Source: Gammaproteobacteria bacterium (GTDB taxonomy: Bacteria; Pseudomonadota; Gammaproteobacteria; GCA-001735895). Taken from it: a stretch of 5,478 nt of DNA. Numbering within the stretch: position 1 is the first letter of the stretch; the number at the start of each line of letters is the position of its first letter. Positions 1 through 5,478 of the stretch are shown one piece after another. The stretch is from contig QIJI01000467.1 in NCBI GenBank assembly GCA_003231795.1, positions 1 through 5,478 of the forward strand. The letters are read 5' to 3'. The translations under genes and the position numbers were made by a program. The notes under the pieces are model-generated. The model was not told the DNA's origin, ran no database searches, and saw only the letters and a list, made by a program, of their open reading frames with translations.

Positions 1-11
1 TTGAAGGAGCA

Positions 12-1802
12 CTAACCTATGCTCATCAGCGATTGATCGGACTTGATTGCATCGCCTTTGTTAATGGCGATCGATTGCACCGAGCCGCTGGTATGGGCGC
101 GAATTTCAGTCTCCATTTTCATCGCTTCGAGGATCATTACCGGGTCACCTTCGTTGACTTGCTGCCCAACTGAAACCAGGACTTCGATAACACTGCCGGC
201 CAGCGGTGCCTTCAGGTCGCTGCCACCAGTCGATGCAGCCGCTGCGGATGTCGATGCCGCTACGACAGGCGTCACCTGGTTGATATCGGCATTTCCGGGG
301 CCAACCACTACATCATATTGCGTGCCATTGACGCTGACACGATAGCTTTCCACTGCGCCGTCTGCGGCAACGGGTGCCGCAGCGACGGGCGCTGCAACTG
401 TTGCTTCGGGTTCGCTGCCGGGTGCCGGTTCGAAGGCGTCGGGGTTCCCCCGGTTTTTTAGAAAATTAATGCCCACCTGTTGAAACAACGCGTAAATTAA
501 CACATCGTCTATTTCGTCGGCCGCTAGTTTGATATTTTCTTCTTGTGCCAGCGCCTTCAGTTCCCGGGTCAGCTTTTCCATTTCAGGATCGAGCAAATCT
601 GCGGGTCGGCAGGTAATGACTTGCTTGCCTTCCAGTACCCGTGCCTGCAGTGCCGCATCGACGGGAGCCGCAGTAGCTCCGTATTCGCCACGTAACACGC
701 CTGCGGTTTCCTTGCTGATCGATTTATAACGCTCGCCGCTCAATACGTTGATTACCGCCTGGGTGCCAACGATTTGCGAAGTCGGTGTTACCAGCGGGAT
801 GTAACCGAGGTCTTTGCGCACCGACGGAATTTCCTTCAGTACCTCGTCAAGCTTGTCGATGGCGTTTTGTTCCTTGAGCTGGATTTCCAGATTGGTAAGC
901 ATTCCGCCGGGTACCTGGGCAGTCAGAATACGTGGGTCGACTCCCTTCAGCGAACCTTCAAATTTGGCATATTTTTTACGAACATCGCGGAAATAAAGTG
1001 AAATTTCTTCGAGCAGGTCGAGGTCGAGCCCGGTAGCGTGGTCGCTGTCTTCGAGGATCGAGACAAAGGTTTCGGTCGGTGAATGACCGTAGGTCAGACT
1101 CATCGATGAAATCGAAGTATCGAGAATATCAATTCCAGCTTCGATTGCTTTCAGATAGGTCGCGGTCGAAAGGCCTGTGGTGGCGTGACAGTGCATCGCC
1201 AATGGAACCGAACAGCATTCCTTGATTCGACTCACCATTTCCTCGGCAACATAAGGCTTGAGCAATCCGGCCATATCCTTGATGCAGATCGAATGGCTTC
1301 CCATGTCTTCGAGCTGCTTTGCCATATCGACCCACAAGTCGATATTATGTACCGGGCTCAAGGTATAGGACAGGGCTCCCTGAGCGTGTTTTCCGACCGC
1401 CACGGTTGCCTTGATCGCAGTTTCAATATTGCGCATATCATTCATCGCATCGAAAATCCGGAAAACATCCATACCGTTTTCTGCGGCGCGTTCGACAAAA
1501 GCTTCGATCACATCATCGGCATAGTGACGATAGCCGAGCGCGTTTTGCCCGCGTAACAGCATTTGCATCGGCGTATTGGGCATGGCCGCTTTCAGCCGAC
1601 GCAACCTTTCCCATGGATCTTCACCCAGAAACCGGATACAGGCATCAAAAGTAGCGCCGCCCCAGGTTTCCAGCGACCAGTAACCGACCTGGTCGAGTTT
1701 ATGCGCGATTGGAAGCATGTCTTCGATACGAACGCGGGTGGCGAGCAGGGACTGGGACGCGTCGCGCAGCACCAGATCAGTTAACAATAATGGTTTGGTC
1801 AT
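12..1802 (-). CDS. oadA: Oxaloacetate decarboxylase, alpha (biotin carboxyltransferase) subunit
   Basis: OadA is the peripheral cytoplasmic subunit of the Na+-translocating oxaloacetate decarboxylase. It transfers the C4 carboxyl of oxaloacetate to its own biotin, leaving pyruvate; the membrane subunit OadB then decarboxylates carboxybiotin and pumps Na+. From the chosen ATG the protein has 596 residues, the usual OadA length. Residues about 4-265 form the carboxyltransferase TIM barrel. The expected metal ligands are visible: Asp14 in LRDASQS, Lys175 in IKDMAG, and His204 and His206 in MHCHATTG. RGQNALGYRHYADD (84-97) is a family signature. A conserved carboxylase domain follows to about 455, then an Ala/Pro-rich linker (about 457-482), a YRVSVNG strand region, and a C-terminal biotinyl domain with EAMKMETE; Lys562, 34 residues from the end, is the biotinylation site. 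The ATG was preferred over an upstream in-frame TTG at 1868, which would overlap oadG. The gene lies 19 nt after oadG. Pyruvate carboxylase subunit B is a close relative, but the oadG neighbour decides for OadA. Confidence 0.96.
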   Translation of the reverse strand: MTKPLLLTDLVLRDASQSLLATRVRIEDMLPIAHKLDQVGYWSLETWGGATFDACIRFLGEDPWERLRRLKAAMPNTPMQMLLRGQNALGYRHYADDVIEAFVERAAENGMDVFRIFDAMNDMRNIETAIKATVAVGKHAQGALSYTLSPVHNIDLWVDMAKQLEDMGSHSICIKDMAGLLKPYVAEEMVSRIKECCSVPLAMHCHATTGLSTATYLKAIEAGIDILDTSISSMSLTYGHSPTETFVSILEDSDHATGLDLDLLEEISLYFRDVRKKYAKFEGSLKGVDPRILTAQVPGGMLTNLEIQLKEQNAIDKLDEVLKEIPSVRKDLGYIPLVTPTSQIVGTQAVINVLSGERYKSISKETAGVLRGEYGATAAPVDAALQARVLEGKQVITCRPADLLDPEMEKLTRELKALAQEENIKLAADEIDDVLIYALFQQVGINFLKNRGNPDAFEPAPGSEPEATVAAPVAAAPVAADGAVESYRVSVNGTQYDVVVGPGNADINQVTPVVAASTSAAAASTGGSDLKAPLAGSVIEVLVSVGQQVNEGDPVMILEAMKMETEIRAHTSGSVQSIAINKGDAIKSDQSLMSIG

Positions 1803-1811
1803 AATCCCGGT

Positions 1812-1817
1812 TTTCCT
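1812..1817 (-). promoter_or_regulatory. Ribosome binding site supporting the internal oadA start
   Basis: The minus strand reads AGGAAA here, 9 nt before the ATG at 1802-1800 and within the 19-nt gap after the oadG stop. It supports the 596-residue OadA over the 22-residue-longer form from the TTG at 1868. The spacing from the AGGA core (11 nt) is slightly long, so it is a moderate rather than strong site. Confidence 0.6.
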
Positions 1818-1821
1818 GAAT

Positions 1822-2043
1822 TCAGTGTTTTTTCCGGTGTTGATGTAGTGCTGCAGAAATAGCCGCAATATGGTCGGTATTATCTGTAACAGGTCTCGTC
1901 GGCACGGGAGCGATCATTTCTTCCGGTACCAATTTCGCTACCACGGTAATAATCCCGATTAAAAGAATCAGAATAATGAATACTGCGCCCATACCCAGGC
2001 CGAGCAGTTGTACGCTTTGAATTAAAAGCTGATCAATATTCAT
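1822..2043 (-). CDS. oadG: Oxaloacetate decarboxylase, gamma (small membrane) subunit
   Basis: OadG is the small membrane subunit of the Na+-pumping oxaloacetate decarboxylase. In characterised systems it joins the OadA C-terminal region to the OadB membrane pump, speeds decarboxylation, and binds Zn2+ through its C-terminal tail. The predicted protein has 73 residues, at the short end of the family. A short N-terminal stretch (1-11) precedes one strongly hydrophobic transmembrane segment at about 12-36, containing LGLGMGAVFIILILL, a pattern typical of OadG. A Pro-rich linker (about 40-52) follows, then the IAAISAAL motif (59-66) and a basic, His-rich end with His67, His69 and His73; these fit the metal-binding tail. 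The order oadG-oadA with a 19-nt gap is the standard operon order and is strong support, since a protein this short carries little sequence signal. No clear Shine-Dalgarno sequence precedes the ATG. Confidence 0.9.
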   Translation of the reverse strand: MNIDQLLIQSVQLLGLGMGAVFIILILLIGIITVVAKLVPEEMIAPVPTRPVTDNTDHIAAISAALHQHRKKH

Positions 2044-2068
2044 TTCGGTTAAATCGATATACCCAAAG

Positions 2069-2110
2069 ATAGCGAATTATACTATAGCGTTGTTCGGCAA
2101 CGGAATAGCG
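2069..2110 (-). repeat. Three CGCTAT direct repeats across the oadG promoter
   Basis: On the minus strand CGCTAT occurs at 2110-2105, 2089-2084 and 2074-2069, with start-to-start spacings of 21 and 15 nt. The outer two are part of a 9-nt repeat, ATTCGCTAT, at 2113-2105 and 2077-2069, 36 nt apart. The inner copy runs from the end of the -10 box to the likely start site and the outer one covers the -35 area. They could be operator half-sites. Being short and AT-rich, they could also be chance. Confidence 0.35.
2076..2104 (-). promoter_or_regulatory. Candidate sigma-70 promoter of oadGA
   Basis: The minus strand has a perfect TATAAT at 2081-2076. A -35 element at the best spacing (17-18 nt, about 2099-2105) reads TCCGTT or TTCCGT, a weak match to TTGACA, and there is no TGn extension. 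A start site near 2069 would give a leader of about 25 nt before oadG. The weak -35 suggests the promoter may need an activator. This is inferred from the sequence alone. Confidence 0.45.
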
Positions 2111-2186
2111 AATAGACGACATCGATATTTTTAATGGATTGTTTTAATGCATTGGATGTCGGGCGACGAATCCATAATGGCACGGA

Positions 2187-3302
2187 CTAGGCCAGCCATT
2201 GATCCAGCGCTGCTATTCCCTCGGGCACAAAGCTGCGCCCGAATCCAATGCGAAAATAGTCGTCTGGAACCGGACCCAACTCGGAATGATAAATACTGGA
2301 AGGTAAAAATAAAACGCCTGCTTCTTCGACCAGTTGGCGAGTGAAGTTTTCGACCCCGTCCTGTCCGAGATACTGTATAAATGCGACACAGCTGCCATCG
2401 GGTCGCTTCCATGCAAATCGATCGGAGTGTTGCGTGAAAAACTGATCCAGCAAATCCAGATTGGATCTCACCATATCGCGGTTGCGTTGCAGGATAGCGT
2501 CACCTGCTTTGAGCGCGATCAAAGCGAGAATCTCCGAGGGTGCCGAGTTGCAGATCGACAGGTAATGTTTGTAGCGCTCGAAACTTACCAGCAGCTCACG
2601 CTCTTTACAGGCGAGCCAGCCGATGCGCAGACCTGGCAGGCCATAAGCCTTGGACATGACATTCAGTGAAATTCCTCGCTCATAGACATCAGCCACCTGG
2701 GGCAGTCTGATCGCAGGGTCGAGTTCGATCAGCCGGTAGACCTCGTCGCTAAACAGCCAGATGCCATGCTCACGGCAAATTTCGATCAGCGCATCGAAAC
2801 TGTGCCGCGGCAGAATTTTCCCGGTTGGATTGTTGGGGAAGTTGATCGACACCAGTTTGGTGTTGGGCCGGATCGCATCGCGTAGTTGATCCAGATCAAG
2901 ATCCCAGTTTAGGTCCTTGTCGAGGGCGACGCCGGAGACTTCGCAGATGCTGAGCGGCACCGTTTCGGCCGCCTGGTAGTTAGGTGTAATTACAATCGCA
3001 TGATCGTCGCTGTTGAGCAGCACTTTCATCGCGCTGTAAATGGCTTCTTCGGCGCCGGCAAAGCACAAAATATTTTGCGCTGTAATCTGCTCGTAGGTTT
3101 GCGCGATGACTTGGAGCAGGGCAGGTGATCCGAAAGTTTCGGTATAACCCAGATGAAGCGTTTCAAACGCGCTCCGATCCTGTGGCGATGCCAAAGCCAG
3201 TAGTTCCTCGAGTGACATGCTTTGCGCATCGGACGCGCTCATATTGTATTTTGCGGCAAATTCCCAGCGCGAAAAATACACCTCAAGTGCAAAATCTCTC
3301 AT
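2187..3302 (-). CDS. Fold-type-I PLP-dependent aminotransferase (class I/II), substrate unknown
   Basis: This is a cytoplasmic pyridoxal-phosphate enzyme of the aspartate aminotransferase fold, expected to move an amino group between an amino acid and a 2-oxo acid. The 371 residues are compact but complete. Visible landmarks in order: the phosphate-binding loop GAEEAIYSAM (83-92); Tyr109, in the position that stacks on PLP; NFPNNPTG (154-161), with Asn158 contacting the cofactor; Asp186 in FSDEVY, which pairs with the pyridine nitrogen; the Schiff-base Lys218 in SKAYGLPGLRIGW, with Arg226 binding phosphate; and Arg351 in YFRIGFGR, the usual substrate-carboxylate arginine. The N-terminal part (LEVYFSRWEFAAKYN, 6-20) differs from well-known aspartate or histidinol-phosphate aminotransferases, so I give no gene name. 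The minus strand has AGGA 8 nt before the ATG. The gene follows the TPP enzyme by 18 nt, which suggests a shared operon and pathway. The fold and cofactor are near certain; the substrate is not. Confidence 0.92.
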   Translation of the reverse strand: MRDFALEVYFSRWEFAAKYNMSASDAQSMSLEELLALASPQDRSAFETLHLGYTETFGSPALLQVIAQTYEQITAQNILCFAGAEEAIYSAMKVLLNSDDHAIVITPNYQAAETVPLSICEVSGVALDKDLNWDLDLDQLRDAIRPNTKLVSINFPNNPTGKILPRHSFDALIEICREHGIWLFSDEVYRLIELDPAIRLPQVADVYERGISLNVMSKAYGLPGLRIGWLACKERELLVSFERYKHYLSICNSAPSEILALIALKAGDAILQRNRDMVRSNLDLLDQFFTQHSDRFAWKRPDGSCVAFIQYLGQDGVENFTRQLVEEAGVLFLPSSIYHSELGPVPDDYFRIGFGRSFVPEGIAALDQWLA

Positions 3303-3320
3303 CGTATTGATCCTGGAGGG

Positions 3321-4997
3321 TTACGCCTTTTGCGCGCGCAGGTTTGCCGGGGTTGCTACCGGTATCAGGATTTCGGGAGCCACGCAGATCTCGATCAATG
3401 CTGGCCGATCAGCGGTTTTGGCGCGTTCAAATGCTGCCGCAAACTGATCAGTTTTAGTGACCAGTTCACCCTGGCAGCCGTGGGCCTGTGCCAGCGCTAC
3501 AAAATCCGGGTTGATCATATCGGTACCGATAACACGACCCGGATATTCACGTTCCTGGTGCATACGAATGGTCGCGTGGATTCCGTTATTAACGACGATC
3601 ACAATAATATTGGCCCGATACTGCATCGCGGTAGCGAGTTCCTGTCCGTTCATCATGAAATCGCCATCGCCGGCAATCGCAACCACCGTACGGTCCGGGT
3701 AACAGAGTTTGGCCGCGATTGCGGCAGGCATGCCGTACCCCATGGTGCCGCTGGTGGGTGCCAGTTGAGTACGAAATCCGCGATAGCGAAAGAAGCGGTG
3801 TAACCAACCGGTATTGTTGCCCGCACCGTTACAGATAATAGCGTCCTCCTCGGTCTGGTCGCGAATTTGATGAATGACATCTGAAAACTGCATCTCGCCT
3901 TTGACCTGAATCGATCGGTTCCAGCCGAGGTAATCCTGTCGCGCCTGATGCGTTGCATCGGACCATTTTGAAGTTGTGTCGGAATCCAGCCTGATACCTG
4001 CTAGCAGTTCTATAAAGCGATCGCTACTGGCGTTGATGGCGAGCTCGGGCTGATAAATATGCCCCAGTTCGTCTGCGCTTGCGTGCACATGAATCAGGCG
4101 TTGTTGCGGGCAGGGGATATCGAGCAGACTGAAACCGGCGGTCGTCATTTCTCCGAGCCGGGCGCCAATCACCAGCAGGCAATCGGATTCATTGATTCTT
4201 CGTTTCAACGCCGGATTGATTCCGATTCCAAGGTCGCCGGCATAGTTGGCATGTTCGTTGTCGAAAAAGTCCTGACAACGAAAACTGTTGATCACCGGTA
4301 ACTGGTTCGTGGCGGCAATATCCTGAAGTTGCAGTTGAGTTTCCTTACTCCAGCCGCTACCACCGATCAGCACCATAGGGCGGGTAGATTCGGATAGAAT
4401 CTCCTGAACCCGGGTAATGTCCGTCTGTGATGGACTGGTCCGTACCAGCGGAGTCACGTTGGCATCGCGGGCATCGGTCATGTCACATAACATATCTTCC
4501 GGTAACGCCAGTACCACAGGTCCCGGTCGACCACTGGTAGCGATGCAAAAAGCGCGGTTCATATACTCCGGGATTCGATCGGCATCATCGACCTGGGCAA
4601 CCCATTTGGCAACCTGCGAAAACATCCGGCGGTAATCAATTTCCTGAAACGCCTCACGATCAAGGTCTTTGCGTGCGATCTGGCCGATCAACAGAATCAT
4701 CGGGGTCGAGTCCTGCATCGCGACATGCAGTCCACCGCTGGCGTTGGTTGCTCCGGGCCCTCGCGTAACCATGCAAACTCCGGGTTTGCCACTTAGCTTG
4801 CCTTCGGCTTCGGCCATATAGGAGGCCCCACCTTCGTTACGACAGACAATTAATGAAATTTGGGTGCGATCGTACAAAGCATCGAGCGCGGCGAGAAAAC
4901 TCTCGCCGGGGATGCAGTAAATACGTTTGACACCATTGATATCGAGCGCGTCGATTAACACTTCGGCGCCGCTGCGAGGTTTCGATTGACTGGTCAC
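3321..4997 (-). CDS. Thiamine-diphosphate enzyme, acetolactate synthase-like
   Basis: This cytoplasmic ThDP-dependent enzyme should cleave or join carbon next to a carbonyl of a 2-oxo acid. Its 558 residues have the three-domain layout of the acetolactate synthase/pyruvate oxidase family. The N-terminal PYR domain (about 8-175) has the ThDP-activating Glu55 in CRNEGGASYMAEA and TRGPGATNASGG (78-89). A central domain spans about 190-335. The C-terminal PP domain (about 370-545) has GTMGYGMPAA and the metal/diphosphate motif from GDGDFMMN (443-450) to Asn470-Asn471. After that motif the segment NNGIHATIRMHQEREYP lacks the Met and Trp found in anabolic acetolactate synthases (Trp appears to be His480 in my hand alignment). 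No ilvN-like regulatory subunit gene is adjacent, so biosynthetic IlvB is unlikely. The start is GTG, with no clear ribosome site; no ATG occurs before Met61, which would remove Glu55. The aminotransferase gene follows by 18 nt. Other decarboxylases or ligases of this family remain possible. Confidence 0.9.
   Translation of the reverse strand: MTSQSKPRSGAEVLIDALDINGVKRIYCIPGESFLAALDALYDRTQISLIVCRNEGGASYMAEAEGKLSGKPGVCMVTRGPGATNASGGLHVAMQDSTPMILLIGQIARKDLDREAFQEIDYRRMFSQVAKWVAQVDDADRIPEYMNRAFCIATSGRPGPVVLALPEDMLCDMTDARDANVTPLVRTSPSQTDITRVQEILSESTRPMVLIGGSGWSKETQLQLQDIAATNQLPVINSFRCQDFFDNEHANYAGDLGIGINPALKRRINESDCLLVIGARLGEMTTAGFSLLDIPCPQQRLIHVHASADELGHIYQPELAINASSDRFIELLAGIRLDSDTTSKWSDATHQARQDYLGWNRSIQVKGEMQFSDVIHQIRDQTEEDAIICNGAGNNTGWLHRFFRYRGFRTQLAPTSGTMGYGMPAAIAAKLCYPDRTVVAIAGDGDFMMNGQELATAMQYRANIIVIVVNNGIHATIRMHQEREYPGRVIGTDMINPDFVALAQAHGCQGELVTKTDQFAAAFERAKTADRPALIEICVAPEILIPVATPANLRAQKA
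4889..4908. other. Perfect hairpin inside the 5' part of the TPP enzyme gene
   Basis: CGGCGAGA (4889-4896) and TCTCGCCG (4901-4908) are perfect reverse complements separated by 4 nt, giving an 8-bp GC-rich stem with a tight loop. In the transcript it lies roughly 90-110 nt after the GTG, within codons for the PGESFLAAL region. There is no T-run on the minus strand after it, so it is not an intrinsic terminator. It may be only a by-product of the codons used. Confidence 0.5.
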
Positions 4998-5025
4998 TGG
5001 GAATTGGCTAATTGGTTCGGGCTAC

Positions 5026-5478
5026 TTATTCGCTATAGATGATAAATCGATTTCGTCCGCTGTTCTTGGCCTCATACATGGCACGGTCGGCGCTTCGGAT
5101 CAGCTCGTCCATATCTTCGCCATGATCGGGATAAAATGCAATGCCTACGCTGGCAGAAAGGTAGGCTGATTCCTGCCCGAGTTGAAATTCGCGTGATAAT
5201 TCCTTGATGACTTTGTCGGCAACCCGTTTTACATCTTCGTCACTGTTGAGTTCTACCGCAATAACGGTAAATTCATCTCCCCCAAGGCGTGCAACGGTGT
5301 CCGAGTCGCGCATGCAGCGATTCAGGCGTGCGCCCACCTGGGCCAGTAGTTCATCGCCCTTGTGGTGTCCGAGAGTATCGTTTATCTGTTTGAAATGATC
5401 GAGGTCAATGAACAGTAGCGCCAGTTGCAATTGATGACGTCGGGCCTTATTCAATTCCTGACCCAGTCGTTCGCGCAG
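5026..5478 (-). CDS. Diguanylate cyclase (GGDEF), partial, 5' end outside the window
   Basis: GGDEF proteins join two GTP molecules into cyclic di-GMP, the second messenger for surface attachment and motility. The frame is open to the window edge (the edge residues read LRERLGQE), so the true start and any sensory domain lie beyond; a TTG at 5454 falls inside the domain and is not a credible start. In the visible 150 residues, FIDLDHFKQIND (23-34) carries the first metal Asp25, GGDEF (66-70) is the intact active-site loop, and RDSD (57-60) sits exactly five residues before it, the RxxD inhibitory site through which c-di-GMP blocks its own synthesis. LSASVGIAFYPDHGED and ADRAMYEAKNSGRN complete the domain. 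The protein ends soon after, so no EAL phosphodiesterase domain follows. The enzyme should be active and product-inhibited. The TPP gene begins 28 nt later, so co-transcription is possible though a functional link is not evident. Confidence 0.95.
   Translation of the reverse strand: MRERLGQELNKARRHQLQLALLFIDLDHFKQINDTLGHHKGDELLAQVGARLNRCMRDSDTVARLGGDEFTVIAVELNSDEDVKRVADKVIKELSREFQLGQESAYLSASVGIAFYPDHGEDMDELIRSADRAMYEAKNSGRNRFIIYSE

Larger units (their letters stand above)
2044..2186. other. Intergenic region between the aminotransferase gene and oadG
   Basis: This AT-rich 143-nt gap separates the TPP enzyme/aminotransferase operon from oadGA. It contains a perfect -10 box and three CGCTAT repeats near oadG, listed separately. 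The distal part has two TTTTAATG direct repeats on the plus strand (2129-2136 and 2142-2149) and a 7-bp inverted repeat, CGACATC/GATGTCG (2117-2123 and 2155-2161), with a 31-nt loop. I see no GC-rich hairpin followed by a T-run, so no intrinsic terminator for the upstream operon can be called. I also see no small gene with a convincing start and ribosome site. Confidence 0.7.

Noticed and set aside
1..34. AAGGAG followed by ATG on the plus strand (5-10, 20-22), resembling a gene start
   Set aside because: The frame reads only five codons before a TGA, and it is antisense to the oadA end; best seen as chance.
43..345. Plus-strand open frame of 100 codons near the window start
   Set aside because: Antisense to the oadA biotinyl domain and linker; the Thr/Ala-rich translation is what the reverse of an Ala/Pro-rich linker gives.
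1185..1556. Plus-strand open frame of 123 codons
   Set aside because: Fully antisense to the conserved carboxyltransferase domain of oadA; its residue pattern has no family signature.
1800..1868. Longer OadA beginning at the in-frame TTG at 1868
   Set aside because: It would overlap the oadG coding end by 47 nt, the added 22 residues look nothing like OadA, and the ATG at 1802 has a ribosome site and gives the standard 596-residue protein.
2117..2161. CGACATC/GATGTCG inverted repeat as a terminator for the aminotransferase operon
   Set aside because: The arms are only 7 bp with a 31-nt AT-rich loop and no following T-run on the minus strand, so a stable terminator is unlikely.
3222..3803. 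Plus-strand open frame of 193 codons, the longest on that strand
   Set aside because: It lies antisense to the end of the TPP gene and the start of the aminotransferase gene, crosses both, shows no recognisable domain, and both minus-strand proteins are clearly real.
5452..5454. TTG at 5454 as the start of the GGDEF protein
   Set aside because: The frame stays open to the window edge with residues typical of the GGDEF lead-in helix, so the gene is truncated by the window and does not begin here.

Overview
All five genes in this window lie on the minus strand and read from high to low coordinates. The amino-acid families (OadGA sodium-pump subunits, a GGDEF protein, a TPP enzyme of the acetolactate-synthase fold) and the moderate GC content fit a proteobacterium. 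My best guess is an aquatic or marine gammaproteobacterium, inferred from family content only; no species-level marker is present.

Layout in order of transcription. (1) 5478-5026: the 3' part of a gene for a diguanylate cyclase whose C-terminal GGDEF domain is intact; its start is outside the window. (2) 4997-3321: a 558-residue thiamine-diphosphate enzyme resembling acetolactate synthase, with a GTG start 28 nt after the cyclase gene. (3) 3302-2187: a 371-residue fold-type-I PLP aminotransferase, 18 nt after the TPP gene and almost certainly co-transcribed with it. (4) 2186-2044: a 143-nt AT-rich intergenic region with a perfect TATAAT box and three CGCTAT repeats, probably the promoter of the next operon. 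(5) 2043-1822: oadG, the small membrane subunit of oxaloacetate decarboxylase. (6) 1802-12: oadA, the biotinylated carboxyltransferase subunit, 19 nt after oadG. The window ends 11 nt beyond oadA, just where oadB (the Na+-translocating subunit) normally follows.

Two functional units are visible. oadGA is the known Na+-pumping oxaloacetate decarboxylase: OadA moves the carboxyl group of oxaloacetate to biotin, leaving pyruvate, and OadG holds the complex together at the membrane. The TPP enzyme and the aminotransferase form a second pair. The aminotransferase may make or consume a 2-oxo acid or aldehyde that the TPP enzyme handles, but neither substrate can be read from the sequence. This pair is the least explained part of the window. 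The rest is ordinary core or near-core metabolism, with no sign of mobile elements, CRISPR arrays or RNA genes.
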